From positions 1 to 64,000 of the forward strand of contig NZ_OY730261.1 in the NCBI RefSeq assembly GCF_963422545.1: 64,000 bases of DNA, in the 5' to 3' direction. The notes beneath the pieces are model-generated. The model made no database searches. It saw nothing but the letters and a program-made list of their open reading frames with translations, and had not been told where the DNA came from. Shown piece by piece: positions 8,178-15,502 of the stretch. The position numbers and the translations under genes were made by a program. Every line of letters begins with the position of its first letter. Within the stretch, counting starts at the first letter, position 1. This DNA comes from an uncultured Flavobacterium sp. Its GTDB lineage: Bacteria > Bacteroidota > Bacteroidia > Flavobacteriales > Flavobacteriaceae.

Positions 8178-8786
8178 TTATTTCTTTTTGAGTTTGTCTT
8201 TAAAGACTTTTTCAAATTTTTCTATTTTAGGATGAATTACCATTTTGCAATACGGCTGGTTTTTATTGTTCACATAATAATTCTGATGATAATCTTCGGC
8301 TTTATAGAAAGCTTTAAAAGGTTCAACTTTGGTTACAATCGGACTGTTGTAGACTTTTGCTTTATTAAGTTCGGCTATAATACTTTGAGCAGCCATTTTT
8401 TGTTCTTCATTTTTATAAAAAATCACAGAGCGATATTGAGTTCCAACATCTGCACCTTGTCTGTTTAGCGTTGTTGGATCGTGAACAGTGAAGAAAACTT
8501 TGAAAATTTCATTAATATCTGTTACGTTTTTATCATAGGTAATTTGAACCACTTCGGCATGACCGGTTGTTCCGGTGCAAACTTCTTCATAAGTAGGATT
8601 TGCAACTTTTCCTCCTGAGAATCCTGAAACAACAGATTTTACTCCGTCGAGATTTTCATAAACAGCTTCTACGCACCAATAACAACCTCCGCCAAGCGTA
8701 ATAGTTTCAAAGTTTGAAGCTTTTTTGTTTTGTGCAAATCCATTTAAGGATAGGGTAAAAAGGCAAATTAGGATTATATTTTTCAT
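8178..8786 (-). CDS. msrA: Exported peptide methionine-S-sulfoxide reductase MsrA
   Basis: 202 residues starting MKNIILICLFTLSLNGFAQ, a signal peptide; this start is seven bases past the msrB stop, and an upstream ATG inside msrB is rejected. The active site is GGGCYWC with the catalytic cysteine at about residue 35, followed by GVKSVVSGFSGG and YEEVCTGTTGHAEVV, all standard MsrA landmarks. It reduces the S-epimer of oxidised methionine in exported proteins. A second cysteine three residues after the catalytic one (CYWC) is unusual compared with the common GCFWG. It forms an operon with msrB, so both sulfoxide epimers are covered outside the cytoplasm. Confidence 0.93.
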   Translation of the reverse strand: MKNIILICLFTLSLNGFAQNKKASNFETITLGGGCYWCVEAVYENLDGVKSVVSGFSGGKVANPTYEEVCTGTTGHAEVVQITYDKNVTDINEIFKVFFTVHDPTTLNRQGADVGTQYRSVIFYKNEEQKMAAQSIIAELNKAKVYNSPIVTKVEPFKAFYKAEDYHQNYYVNNKNQPYCKMVIHPKIEKFEKVFKDKLKKK

Positions 8787-8793
8787 GTCTTTG

Positions 8794-9354
8794 TTATTTG
8801 TTATCAGGAATAAAATCAAGGGCAATCGAATTCATACAATAGCGTTTTCCGGTTGGTGGAGGTCCGTCATCAAATAAATGACCTAAATGTCCGCCACAAC
8901 GACCGCAAAGTGCTTCGATTCTTTCCATTCCAAGAGAATTATCGTTTTTATAAACAACACTGTTTTTATTGTCCTGTTCAAAAAAACTTGGCCATCCGCA
9001 ACTGCTTGCAAACTTGGCTCCGGATCTAAAAAGCTTATTGCCGCATGATGCGCAGTAATAAGTTCCTTTTTCGTCTGTTTTCCAGTATTTTCCAGTAAAA
9101 GGTCTTTCAGTATCAGCTTCTCGCATTACAGCGTAAACATCTTCAGGTAAAACTTTTTTCCATTCGGCATTACTCACCTTTAGTTTGGTTGTGTCTGTAT
9201 TCGAATAATAAGGATTTCCGGGTTTAGAGATTTTGTTTTCCATGACCGCTGTTTCTGTTTTCGTATTTTGTTTTTTTGTGCTTTGTCCACATGCCTGTAA
9301 AATGAAAAGCGGAATTAGAAAGCAAAGGCTTAAGATTTTAGTTTTTGTTTTCAT
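8794..9354 (-). CDS. msrB: Lipoprotein peptide methionine-R-sulfoxide reductase MsrB
   Basis: 186 residues with lipobox LQAC (Cys22), so it is membrane-anchored on the periplasmic side. Two CxxC pairs (CASCGN and CGRCGG) bind structural zinc, and RYCMNSIALDF holds the catalytic cysteine. It reduces the R-epimer of methionine sulfoxide. It is the first gene of a two-gene operon with msrA. The promoter must lie in 9355-9480. Confidence 0.93.
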   Translation of the reverse strand: MKTKTKILSLCFLIPLFILQACGQSTKKQNTKTETAVMENKISKPGNPYYSNTDTTKLKVSNAEWKKVLPEDVYAVMREADTERPFTGKYWKTDEKGTYYCASCGNKLFRSGAKFASSCGWPSFFEQDNKNSVVYKNDNSLGMERIEALCGRCGGHLGHLFDDGPPPTGKRYCMNSIALDFIPDNK

Positions 9355-9623
9355 TGTTTTTGTGTGCTTTAATTCGGTATTTCAAAGATACAATTACATT
9401 TTACCTTGAAATGTCGTGTACTTTACAATTCAGATTTATTTAAGTATGTTTTAACTTTTTGTATTTACGAAAAAAAGATGGTTGTAGTTTTTATGCCTTA
9501 TTTTTAAAGGTTTTTATAGAATAATTGAAATGTAATTGTTTGTAAATCAGTTTTGTGTAAAATGCAATGCTCGTTAAACTTTTCACAATCTTTTCTAAGA
9601 TTTTCAAGCCATTTCTTTTTTCG

Positions 9624-9631
9624 TATTTTTG
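9624..9631 (+). promoter_or_regulatory. Promoter -7 element of idi
   Basis: TATTTTTG fits the Bacteroidota -7 consensus TAnnTTTG. It ends 18 bases before the ATG at 9650, and it overlaps an in-frame TTG at 9629, which rules that TTG out as the start. A near copy of the ACGAAAAAAGA motif is present in reverse at about 9614-9626. Confidence 0.6.
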
Positions 9632-9649
9632 TTTGTACAAAACGCCCTA

Positions 9650-10177
9650 ATGATAGAAGAAAACGTAATATTAGTTAATCAAAATGATGAGCAAATTGGC
9701 TTAATGCCAAAATTAGAAGCGCATGAAAAAGCACTTTTACATCGCGCTTTTTCGGTTTTTATTTTAAATAGTAAAAACGAAATAATGCTACAACAGCGCG
9801 CTCATCAAAAATACCACTCACCTTTACTCTGGACAAATACTTGCTGTAGCCATCAGCGTGAAGGAGAGACAAATGTTGAAGCGGGAAGTAGACGATTGTT
9901 TGAAGAAATGGGTTTTAAAACAGAATTGAAGGAACTCTTTCATTTTATTTATAAAGCTCCTTTTGATAATGGTCTTACTGAGCATGAACTGGATCATGTT
10001 ATGATTGGATATTATAATGATAATCCAAATATAAATTTTGATGAGGTTGAAGCCTGGAAATGGATGAAGATTGAAGATGTAAAAAATGATATTGAAAAAC
10101 AACCTGAGATTTATACCGTTTGGTTCAAAATAATTTTTGATGAATTTTATCATTATTTGGAAGACCATAAAATATAA
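9650..10177 (+). CDS. idi: Isopentenyl-diphosphate delta-isomerase, type I
   Basis: 175 residues, MIEENVILVNQNDEQIG. Nudix-fold isomerase: the active-site cysteine is in TNTCCSHQ (about residues 63-68), the degenerate Nudix box is GSRRLFEEMGF (79-89), and the metal/acid residues lie in TEHELDHVMIGYY. It interconverts IPP and DMAPP for isoprenoids such as quinones, undecaprenol and carotenoids. It is the first gene of a forward run with queD and the peroxiredoxin; the gap to queD is 24 bases. Confidence 0.93.
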   Translation: MIEENVILVNQNDEQIGLMPKLEAHEKALLHRAFSVFILNSKNEIMLQQRAHQKYHSPLLWTNTCCSHQREGETNVEAGSRRLFEEMGFKTELKELFHFIYKAPFDNGLTEHELDHVMIGYYNDNPNINFDEVEAWKWMKIEDVKNDIEKQPEIYTVWFKIIFDEFYHYLEDHKI

Positions 10178-10201
10178 AACCATACTAACCGAAAAACCTA
10201 A

Positions 10202-10612
10202 ATGAAAGTAACCATATCAAGAAAAGCACATTTTAATGCTGCACATCGATTGTACAGAAAAGATTGGACATTTGAGAAAAACGATGCTGTTTTTGGAAAA
10301 TGTAATAATCCTAATTTTCACGGTCATAATTATGGTTTAACAGTAAGTGTTACAGGAAAAATTGACCCAGAAACTGGTTTTGTTTTAGATGTGAAAGTAT
10401 TGGCGGATATTATACGTGAAGAAGTAGAAATACCGTTTGATCACAAAAATCTGAATCTGGATGTTCCGGAATTTCAAGATTTAAATCCAACTGCTGAAAA
10501 TATTGTAGTTGTGATATGGAATAAAATTAGAAAAAGAATTCAGCCCGATTTTGATTTAGAAATCGTTTTGAATGAAACGGACCGTAATTTTGTAACTTAT
10601 AAAGGAGAATAA
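10202..10612 (+). CDS. queD: 6-carboxytetrahydropterin synthase (QueD/PTPS family)
   Basis: 136 residues. Zinc ligands are His15 (FNAAHRL) and the HGH pair at 40-42, with the catalytic cysteine at 34 (FGKCNNPNFHGHNY). PFDHKNLN and the ETDRNF pterin-contact segment close the fold. It makes 6-carboxytetrahydropterin from dihydroneopterin triphosphate, the first queuosine-specific step. The other que genes are not in this window. It sits between idi and a peroxiredoxin with short gaps, probably cotranscribed but unrelated in function. Confidence 0.9.
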   Translation: MKVTISRKAHFNAAHRLYRKDWTFEKNDAVFGKCNNPNFHGHNYGLTVSVTGKIDPETGFVLDVKVLADIIREEVEIPFDHKNLNLDVPEFQDLNPTAENIVVVIWNKIRKRIQPDFDLEIVLNETDRNFVTYKGE

Positions 10613-10615
10613 TAA

Positions 10616-11074
10616 ATGTCATTAAAAATAGGAGATATAGTTCCGAATTTTACTGCAAAAGATAGTCATGGAGAAGTTTTTGAGAGCCAAAGTGTTTTAG
10701 GCAGAAAACCACTCGTGATTTATTTTTATCCAAAAGACAATACACCGGGTTGTATTACTGAAGCTTGTAGTTTTAGGGATCAATACGAAGATTTTAAAGA
10801 ATTAGGCGCTGAGGTAATTGGTATAAGTAGTGATGGCATAAAATCACATCAAAAATTTGCCAAGAAACATAAACTGCCTTTTATATTGTTATCTGATCAG
10901 GATAAAAGAATACGACACCTTTTTGGGGTTCGTGACACCTTGTTTGGTCTTTTGCCTGGTAGAGTAACATACGTTATTGATAGAAATGGCGTTGTTATTT
11001 TGATTTTTGACAGTATGAATGCTGCAAAACATATTCCGAAAGCACTTGAGACTATTAAAGAATTAGTATTATAA
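10616..11074 (+). CDS. Peroxiredoxin, PrxQ/Bcp type
   Basis: 152 residues. The peroxidatic cysteine is Cys46 in YPKDNTPGCITEAC, with the resolving Cys51 five residues later, the hallmark of atypical two-cysteine PrxQ/Bcp enzymes. It reduces hydrogen peroxide and organic hydroperoxides using thioredoxin. It starts four bases after the queD stop (AATAAATG), so it is tightly coupled. Cytoplasmic, no signal peptide. Confidence 0.93.
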   Translation: MSLKIGDIVPNFTAKDSHGEVFESQSVLGRKPLVIYFYPKDNTPGCITEACSFRDQYEDFKELGAEVIGISSDGIKSHQKFAKKHKLPFILLSDQDKRIRHLFGVRDTLFGLLPGRVTYVIDRNGVVILIFDSMNAAKHIPKALETIKELVL

Positions 11075-11139
11075 AATTAAAAAAGAGTATTATACCGGTG
11101 TCTAATTAATAAAGATATTAGCCAAAAAAAAACATATTT

Positions 11140-12108
11140 ATGAAGCCAAAATTATATCCATTGCAGTTTGAACCTATTTTGAAAGAAAGAATCTGGGGAG
11201 GAGAAAAACTAAAAACAGTTTTTAATAAACCAATTGTTTCTAAAATTACAGGCGAAAGTTGGGAATTGTCTACAGTAGAAGGCGATGTAAGCACTGTTGC
11301 TAATGGAACTTTAAAAGGAAAATCATTAATGGAACTTATTGATGAAACGCCAAACGAAATTCTGGGAACAGAAGTTTATAAGCGTTTTGGAAAACAGTTT
11401 CCGTTGCTTTTTAAATTTTTGGATGCTCGTGAAGATCTCTCGATACAAGTTCATCCAAATGATAAATTGGCAAAAGAACGTCATAATTCTTTTGGAAAAA
11501 CTGAAATGTGGTATGTAATGCAAGCTGATACTGACGCCCGAATTATTGTTGGTTTTAAAGAAGATTCCAGTAAAGAAGAATATTTAAAACATTTACACAA
11601 TAATACACTGGTTTCTATTTTAGACGATGTAAAGGCTAAGGTTGGTGATGTTTTCTTTTTAGAAACCGGAACTGTTCACGCCATTGGTGCAGGGCTTGTG
11701 GTAGCCGAAATTCAACAAACTTCAGATATTACTTATCGTTTGTACGATTTTGATCGTGTAGACGCGCAAGGAAATAAAAGAGAACTTCACGTAGATTTGG
11801 CACTCGATGCAATAAATTATAGTAAAGTAGATACACAAAAGAAATATGAGACAAAAGTAAATACTTCAAATGAAGTAGTGGATTGTCCTTATTTTACAAC
11901 CAATTTTATTCCGTTAAAAGATAAAATAACCGTTTCTAAATCCGGAGCGACTTTTACAGTTTATATGTGTATCGAAGGAAGTTTTGAAATTGAATATGAT
12001 GGCTTTAAACAGACTTATATAAAAGGAGATACTGTTTTAGTTCCGGCTGAGATAAATGCATTTATTTTAACTGGAAATGCTTCAATTTTAGAAATTTACA
12101 TTTCATAG
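11140..12108 (+). CDS. manA: Mannose-6-phosphate isomerase, class I
   Basis: 322 residues. The cupin metal motif is SIQVHPNDKLA followed by KTEMWYVM, with the second part around FFLETGTVHAIGAG. It interconverts mannose 6-phosphate and fructose 6-phosphate, feeding GDP-mannose or glycolysis. A 65-base gap after the peroxiredoxin leaves room for its own promoter. The length agrees with the short Bacteroidota/Bacillus-type ManA. Confidence 0.92.
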   Translation: MKPKLYPLQFEPILKERIWGGEKLKTVFNKPIVSKITGESWELSTVEGDVSTVANGTLKGKSLMELIDETPNEILGTEVYKRFGKQFPLLFKFLDAREDLSIQVHPNDKLAKERHNSFGKTEMWYVMQADTDARIIVGFKEDSSKEEYLKHLHNNTLVSILDDVKAKVGDVFFLETGTVHAIGAGLVVAEIQQTSDITYRLYDFDRVDAQGNKRELHVDLALDAINYSKVDTQKKYETKVNTSNEVVDCPYFTTNFIPLKDKITVSKSGATFTVYMCIEGSFEIEYDGFKQTYIKGDTVLVPAEINAFILTGNASILEIYIS

Positions 12109-12130
12109 TATTAAATAAAAAGATAATGTG

Positions 12131-12138
12131 TACTTTTG
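12131..12138 (+). promoter_or_regulatory. Promoter -7 element of the small helical protein gene
   Basis: TACTTTTG fits TAnnTTTG and lies 27 bases before the ATG at 12166. It overlaps an in-frame codon extension that would otherwise give ten Lys/Ile-rich residues, so the later ATG is the start. Confidence 0.6.
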
Positions 12139-12165
12139 CAGTCGCAAATTAAAATAAAAATAAAA

Positions 12166-12432
12166 ATGGCAAACGTTAAAAATTTAAAGAAAGACATCAA
12201 CTTCGTATTAGGAGATATTATTGAGGCAATTTACTTATTTGAAATGTCTACAACAGGAAATCCTACTCCAGAAACGAATGCTTTGATCGATCAGGCTATT
12301 GCTGCATTTGATACTTTGATCACAAAAGTGAATGCTAAGAACGTTGAAAACAAAAAAGCACACTTCAAACAAATCAATGTTGAATTGGAAGAAACTGCTA
12401 ATCAATTGATTGCTAAAATCAACGAATTGTAA
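12166..12432 (+). CDS. Conserved small helical protein of unknown function
   Basis: 88 residues, MANVKNLKKDINFVLGDIIEAI. It is almost entirely predicted helix, with Leu/Ile heptads (IDQAIAAFDTLITKVN, LEETANQLIAKINEL), no cysteine and no membrane segment. It looks like a small coiled-coil cytoplasmic protein. The strong consensus -7 box and A-rich leader suggest good expression. Function unknown. Confidence 0.75.
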   Translation: MANVKNLKKDINFVLGDIIEAIYLFEMSTTGNPTPETNALIDQAIAAFDTLITKVNAKNVENKKAHFKQINVELEETANQLIAKINEL

Positions 12433-12465
12433 GCAAAAAAAAGTATAAAAAAGTGCAAATTTATT

Positions 12466-12495
12466 TTGGAAAAACGAAAATCCGCTTTATATTTG
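12466..12495 (+). promoter_or_regulatory. Promoter of tRNA-Thr copy 1
   Basis: TTG at 12466-12468, 19-base spacer, TATATTTG at 12488-12495. The same arrangement recurs 180 bases later for the second tRNA. Confidence 0.8.
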
Positions 12496-12510
12496 CACCC
12501 GTAATGAGTC

Positions 12511-12584
12511 GCCAGCGTAGCTCAGTTGGCTAGAGCAGCTGATTTGTAATCAGCAGGTCGTGGGTTCGAGTCCCTCCGCCGGCT
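12511..12584 (+). tRNA. tRNA-Thr (anticodon TGT), copy 1
   Basis: 74 bases to the discriminator T; CCA is not encoded. The anticodon stem GCTGA/TCAGC encloses TTTGTAA, anticodon TGT. The D-arm (GCTCAGTTGG) and T-loop (TTCGAGT) are standard. Two non-pairs stand out: A4 against C69 in the acceptor stem and T50 against T64 in the T stem. Both occur identically in copy 2. Confidence 0.92.
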
Positions 12585-12590
12585 CAACAT

Positions 12591-12622
12591 AAAACCATCA
12601 CTTTTTAGTGGTGGTTTTTTAT
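12591..12622 (+). terminator. Terminator of tRNA-Thr copy 1
   Basis: AAAACCATCACT - TTTT - AGTGGTGGTTTT stem-loop ending in T residues, seven bases after the tRNA end. Confidence 0.85.
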
Positions 12623-12645
12623 TTAAATAAAGTTGTAAATTTATT

Positions 12646-12675
12646 TTGGTAAAACGAAAAAACACTTTATATTTG
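12646..12675 (+). promoter_or_regulatory. Promoter of tRNA-Thr copy 2
   Basis: TTG at 12646-12648, 19-base spacer, TATATTTG at 12668-12675. The flanks match the copy 1 promoter closely, as expected for a tandem duplication of the entire transcription unit. Confidence 0.8.
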
Positions 12676-12691
12676 CACCCGTAAATGAGTC

Positions 12692-12765
12692 GCCAGCGTA
12701 GCTCAGTTGGCTAGAGCAGCTGATTTGTAATCAGCAGGTCGTGGGTTCGAGTCCCTCCGCCGGCT
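12692..12765 (+). tRNA. tRNA-Thr (anticodon TGT), copy 2
   Basis: Identical to copy 1 over all 74 bases, including the A4/C69 and T50/T64 non-pairs. The start-to-start distance is 181 bases, and promoter, tRNA and terminator are all duplicated. Single-base differences are confined to the flanks. Confidence 0.92.
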
Positions 12766-12771
12766 CAACAT

Positions 12772-12804
12772 AAAACCATCACTTTTTAGTGATGGTTTTT
12801 TTTT
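12772..12804 (+). terminator. Terminator of tRNA-Thr copy 2
   Basis: AAAACCATCACT / AGTGATGGTTTT, fully paired here (copy 1 has a G-U pair), followed by a run of T. Confidence 0.88.
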
Positions 12805-12849
12805 GGTTTATACTTAAGAATAAATTTCAATCTTGCCGCAGAATCTTTT

Positions 12850-12882
12850 AAACCCGACAGGTTTTTAAAACCTGTCGGGTTT
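12850..12882. repeat. Perfect 16-bp-arm palindrome (CCCGACAGG hairpin)
   Basis: AAACCCGACAGGTTTT and AAAACCTGTCGGGTTT flank a single T. It sits alone in the region between the tRNAs and the XRE gene. It is too symmetric to be chance, and no gene ends close by on the minus strand, so a simple terminator role is not obvious. Confidence 0.7.
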
Positions 12883-12947
12883 GTCATTTATGGCAATATT
12901 GTGTTTAAGTATTGGGACTTTGTATGATATCGTCAAATCTTTTTTAA

Positions 12948-13027
12948 GGAGCTAATCCCGCTATCCGTTTCAATCTTTTATGGCGAACCCCGCCATAAAA
13001 GGATTTCCACTTCTATCGGGGCTAAGA
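12948..13027. repeat. Dispersed element with central hairpin and GC-rich flanks
   Basis: A perfect 11-bp stem CTTTTATGGCG / CGCCATAAAAG with loop AACCC (12975-13001), flanked by CTAATCCCGCTATCCG on the left and TCTATCGGGGCTAAG on the right, which form a weaker outer inverted repeat. The ATCCCGCTATCCG side resembles the CGGATAGCCCGAC end of the 47-bp core elsewhere in the window. Confidence 0.65.
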
Positions 13028-13181
13028 CAATCATTTTCATAAGAAAGTTTTTGTTTTGTTTGTGATTTCTCCTTTCGTCGAAATGACAAGATTGTGTATT
13101 TCAATAATAAAAATATTAATTGTCCGAAAAATTGTATTTTTGTTTGTATCGTACACAGTTAAATATGTTTTTTACATATTG

Positions 13182-13209
13182 TTGTTGTTACACTTAATTA
13201 TTATCTTTG
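13182..13209 (+). promoter_or_regulatory. Promoter of the XRE gene, predicting a leaderless mRNA
   Basis: TTG at 13182-13184, 17-base spacer, TATCTTTG at 13202-13209. The ATG is at 13214, where transcription should begin, leaving no room for a ribosome-binding leader. A weaker TATTTTTG lies upstream at 13135-13142 as an alternative. Confidence 0.55.
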
Positions 13210-13213
13210 AATT

Positions 13214-13615
13214 ATGAGCACACTAGCAAAACCAAATCATATAGGGCGAAAAATTAGCCGTATTCGTGAACTAAGAGATATGAAGCAAGAAGCGTTGGCA
13301 CAAGCTTTGGGAACAAACCAACAAGCTATTTCGGCTATAGAAAATAGTGAAACGATCGATGAAAGCAAACTTGAAGAAGTTGCAAAAGCATTAGGTGTTT
13401 CGGTAGAGGCGATTAAAAATTTCTCGGAAGAAAATATGATTAATTATTTCAACACATTTCATGATACTGATTTTAGCAATAGTCAAGGAGCTTTCAGTCA
13501 AAATCATCAGTGCTCGTTTAATCCTCTTGATAAAGTTGTAGAACTTTACGAACGTTTGGTTCAGGTTGAAAAAGAGAAGGTTGAATATTTAGAAAAAATA
13601 ATCAAAGGAAAATAA
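13214..13615 (+). CDS. XRE-family helix-turn-helix regulator
   Basis: 133 residues. The HTH spans about residues 13-67: ISRIRELRDMKQEALAQALG, then TNQQAISAIE as the recognition helix. The C-terminal part (LYERLVQVEKEKVEYLEKII) is a short coiled coil for dimerisation. Stand-alone Cro/CI-like regulator; no phage genes are nearby. Its promoter overlaps the start so closely that the mRNA may be leaderless. Target genes unknown. Confidence 0.85.
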   Translation: MSTLAKPNHIGRKISRIRELRDMKQEALAQALGTNQQAISAIENSETIDESKLEEVAKALGVSVEAIKNFSEENMINYFNTFHDTDFSNSQGAFSQNHQCSFNPLDKVVELYERLVQVEKEKVEYLEKIIKGK

Positions 13616-13625
13616 GCTTAAAATA

Positions 13626-13672
13626 AAGCATAAAAAAATGCCCTGAATATCTCAGGGCATTTTTTTATGCTT
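13626..13672. terminator. Bidirectional terminator between XRE and DUF4369 genes
   Basis: A perfect 21-bp stem: AAGCATAAAAAAATGCCCTGA with its complement, loop ATATC. The A/T runs inside the stem give a U-tract in either direction, fitting the convergent genes on both sides. Confidence 0.92.
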
Positions 13673-13681
13673 ATCAAAAAT

Positions 13682-14401
13682 CTATTTTTGCTGCTCTTTC
13701 TTAATGTCGGCAACATATTTGGTTAGCTTTTTTCCATAAAGAGATTGAGCTACTTTAGGAGTCATTGATTTTTGAATGGTATCAAGGAATTTGATGTTGA
13801 TATCATAAATCTCTGCTAAAGCAATATAAGGTGCTATTTCGTGATCTTTGTTGTTAATAGCGAAGTTTGTAGCATATAGATATTTTCTTCTAATGTTTGA
13901 TGATTGTTTTGCATCAATACTATCAACTGCTTTTTGATCTTTTCTTTTTAAGGCTTTAAATCTTGGTTCAACCAAAGAAAGATTCTCATCAATAAAACGA
14001 GAATTTATTTTTTGATATTGCTCGTATAATTCTTGATTTTTAGATCCGGTGATTTTTGCGCTATAAATAAAGTTGTCCAGATTAGTATCAATATTGATAT
14101 TTCCTGGTTCTGCAAAAAATAAAATGTTATTGTCTAATGAATTGGTTACTCCACGATCCAGAAATAAATACAGCATCTCAGGAGACTTTAATTTGATGTT
14201 GCTTTCAAATGCTGAGTTTCCATCGATTTTGATACTGTCAATAGCAACAAGTGAAGTGTCAACAATTCTTTGAATATATAAAGTTCCTTTTTTTAATCCT
14301 TTTATATTTCCGGTAATATGTAAGCTGTCAGGAGTAGATTCTTTTTTGCTACAAGATGCTAATACTGCGAGAGTAACAAAGGCAATAATTGATTTTTTCA
14401 T
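13682..14401 (-). CDS. DUF4369-like lipoprotein
   Basis: 239 residues. A lipoprotein signal (MKKSIIAFVTLAVLASC) is followed by a domain resembling DUF4369 (DSLHITGNIKGLKKGTLYIQRI...DSIKIDGNSAFESN), then a helical region. In larger relatives this N-terminal domain is followed by a thioredoxin domain; here no CxxC is present and the protein ends after the helical part. Probably anchored to the outer or inner membrane facing the periplasm. Function unknown. Confidence 0.75.
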   Translation of the reverse strand: MKKSIIAFVTLAVLASCSKKESTPDSLHITGNIKGLKKGTLYIQRIVDTSLVAIDSIKIDGNSAFESNIKLKSPEMLYLFLDRGVTNSLDNNILFFAEPGNINIDTNLDNFIYSAKITGSKNQELYEQYQKINSRFIDENLSLVEPRFKALKRKDQKAVDSIDAKQSSNIRRKYLYATNFAINNKDHEIAPYIALAEIYDINIKFLDTIQKSMTPKVAQSLYGKKLTKYVADIKKEQQK

Positions 14402-14480
14402 TGGTTTTTTAGATTTTGCTGCAAAATAAAGAAAATAGTTTGAATGTATAGAAGTAGTTGTTAAATTTTGCTAAAAAATA

Positions 14481-14508
14481 AATCCCAATCTATTTCTAAA
14501 TTGGGATT
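14481..14508 (-). terminator. Terminator of the 275-residue lipoprotein gene
   Basis: AATCCCAAT / ATTGGGATT stem; on the minus strand it is followed by TTATTTTTT. It lies 26 bases after the stop. Confidence 0.75.
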
Positions 14509-14533
14509 CTTTATATTTTAGAAGAAAATTCTG

Positions 14534-15361
14534 TTACATCATCAATTCAAATACAGTTCCGTTTTCGTGCGTATAAGTGTATTTGTTGTCGCAATCATTA
14601 TTTCCAAAATCAATAACTCCGTTTAAGAAACCTCCCTGAACTTTTAGTTTTCCTTTAGAAACAAAGCTGCAAGAATATTTTTTAACCAATGTTTCCTGAA
14701 CGGTTAAGGTTAAAGTTCCTCCTTTTTCAGAAGTTACAGTATGGCTTCCGTCGATCATTTCATAAACATTATCATCTAATAAAAAAGGAGTATCAACACC
14801 TGCAGTTTGTCTTACAGTATGCATGCCTGAGTTTGTAAATACTTGTCCTAGTACATTAGTTAGTTTTCCATTTGTTACTTTTCTAGTCCATTGTGGTACA
14901 GTTGGAACAGTTGTAGTGTTTGTATATTCTATAGTTCCTTCTAGTTTTATCTCGTTTATAGAATAATCAATTCTTTCAATAGTCATTTTACTTCCGGTGG
15001 TAGTTACCGGACCGGAAAGTGTAATTTTTAATTTCCCTTTTCTTGTAAGTTGATTGGTTGTACAACCTGTAGTTCCAAAATCTACAGTGAATATTTTAGG
15101 ATAAGTATCTGTAGTTGGTGATACTGTAATAGTAGCGCAAGTTCCGGCTGTTGCACTCTCAGTTGTTTTTCCTGTTGATCCGGTTGGTGTTGTTACAAGT
15201 AATCCTGTGCTGATGTCCATTTCGTTTGCGGCGTCAATTGCAACAGATGCTCCAACAGCCGTTACATCGGTTTGCTGAACAACGCTGTCATTGCTTGAAC
15301 ATGAAACATAAGTAATTGCAGATGCACAAACAGTCAGAAATAAAATGATTGTTTTTTTCAT
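14534..15361 (-). CDS. Lipoprotein of unknown function
   Basis: 275 residues with a lipoprotein signal (MKKTIILFLTVCASAITYVSC). The mature protein is Ser/Thr/Val-rich beta sequence (TITVSPTTDTYPKIFTVDFG, RKGKLKITLSGPV), a pattern seen in several Bacteroidota surface lipoproteins. The tail has CDNKYTYTHENGTVFELM. I do not recognise a named family. It is flanked by terminators on both sides, so it is monocistronic. Confidence 0.75.
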   Translation of the reverse strand: MKKTIILFLTVCASAITYVSCSSNDSVVQQTDVTAVGASVAIDAANEMDISTGLLVTTPTGSTGKTTESATAGTCATITVSPTTDTYPKIFTVDFGTTGCTTNQLTRKGKLKITLSGPVTTTGSKMTIERIDYSINEIKLEGTIEYTNTTTVPTVPQWTRKVTNGKLTNVLGQVFTNSGMHTVRQTAGVDTPFLLDDNVYEMIDGSHTVTSEKGGTLTLTVQETLVKKYSCSFVSKGKLKVQGGFLNGVIDFGNNDCDNKYTYTHENGTVFELMM

Positions 15362-15426
15362 AGTGGTATTTGTTTAAGTTAGATTAAAGGCATTCAAATG
15401 TAGCAAAAAAAATGAATTGCAATAAA

Positions 15427-15458
15427 AAAAATCCCATAAGCTAGGCTTACAGGATTTT
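15427..15458 (-). terminator. Terminator of the patatin gene
   Basis: AAAATCC...TAAGC / GCTTA...GGATTTT stem with small internal mismatches and A/T runs on both edges, 45 bases after the patatin stop. Confidence 0.7.
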
Positions 15459-15502
15459 GCAATGTGTATTTATTAAAAAATGTTTAATAATTGGTTTGTT
15501 TT

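Noticed and set aside
13214..13615. XRE gene as the antitoxin of a toxin-antitoxin pair
   Set aside because: No small partner gene on either side; a strong bidirectional terminator follows directly.
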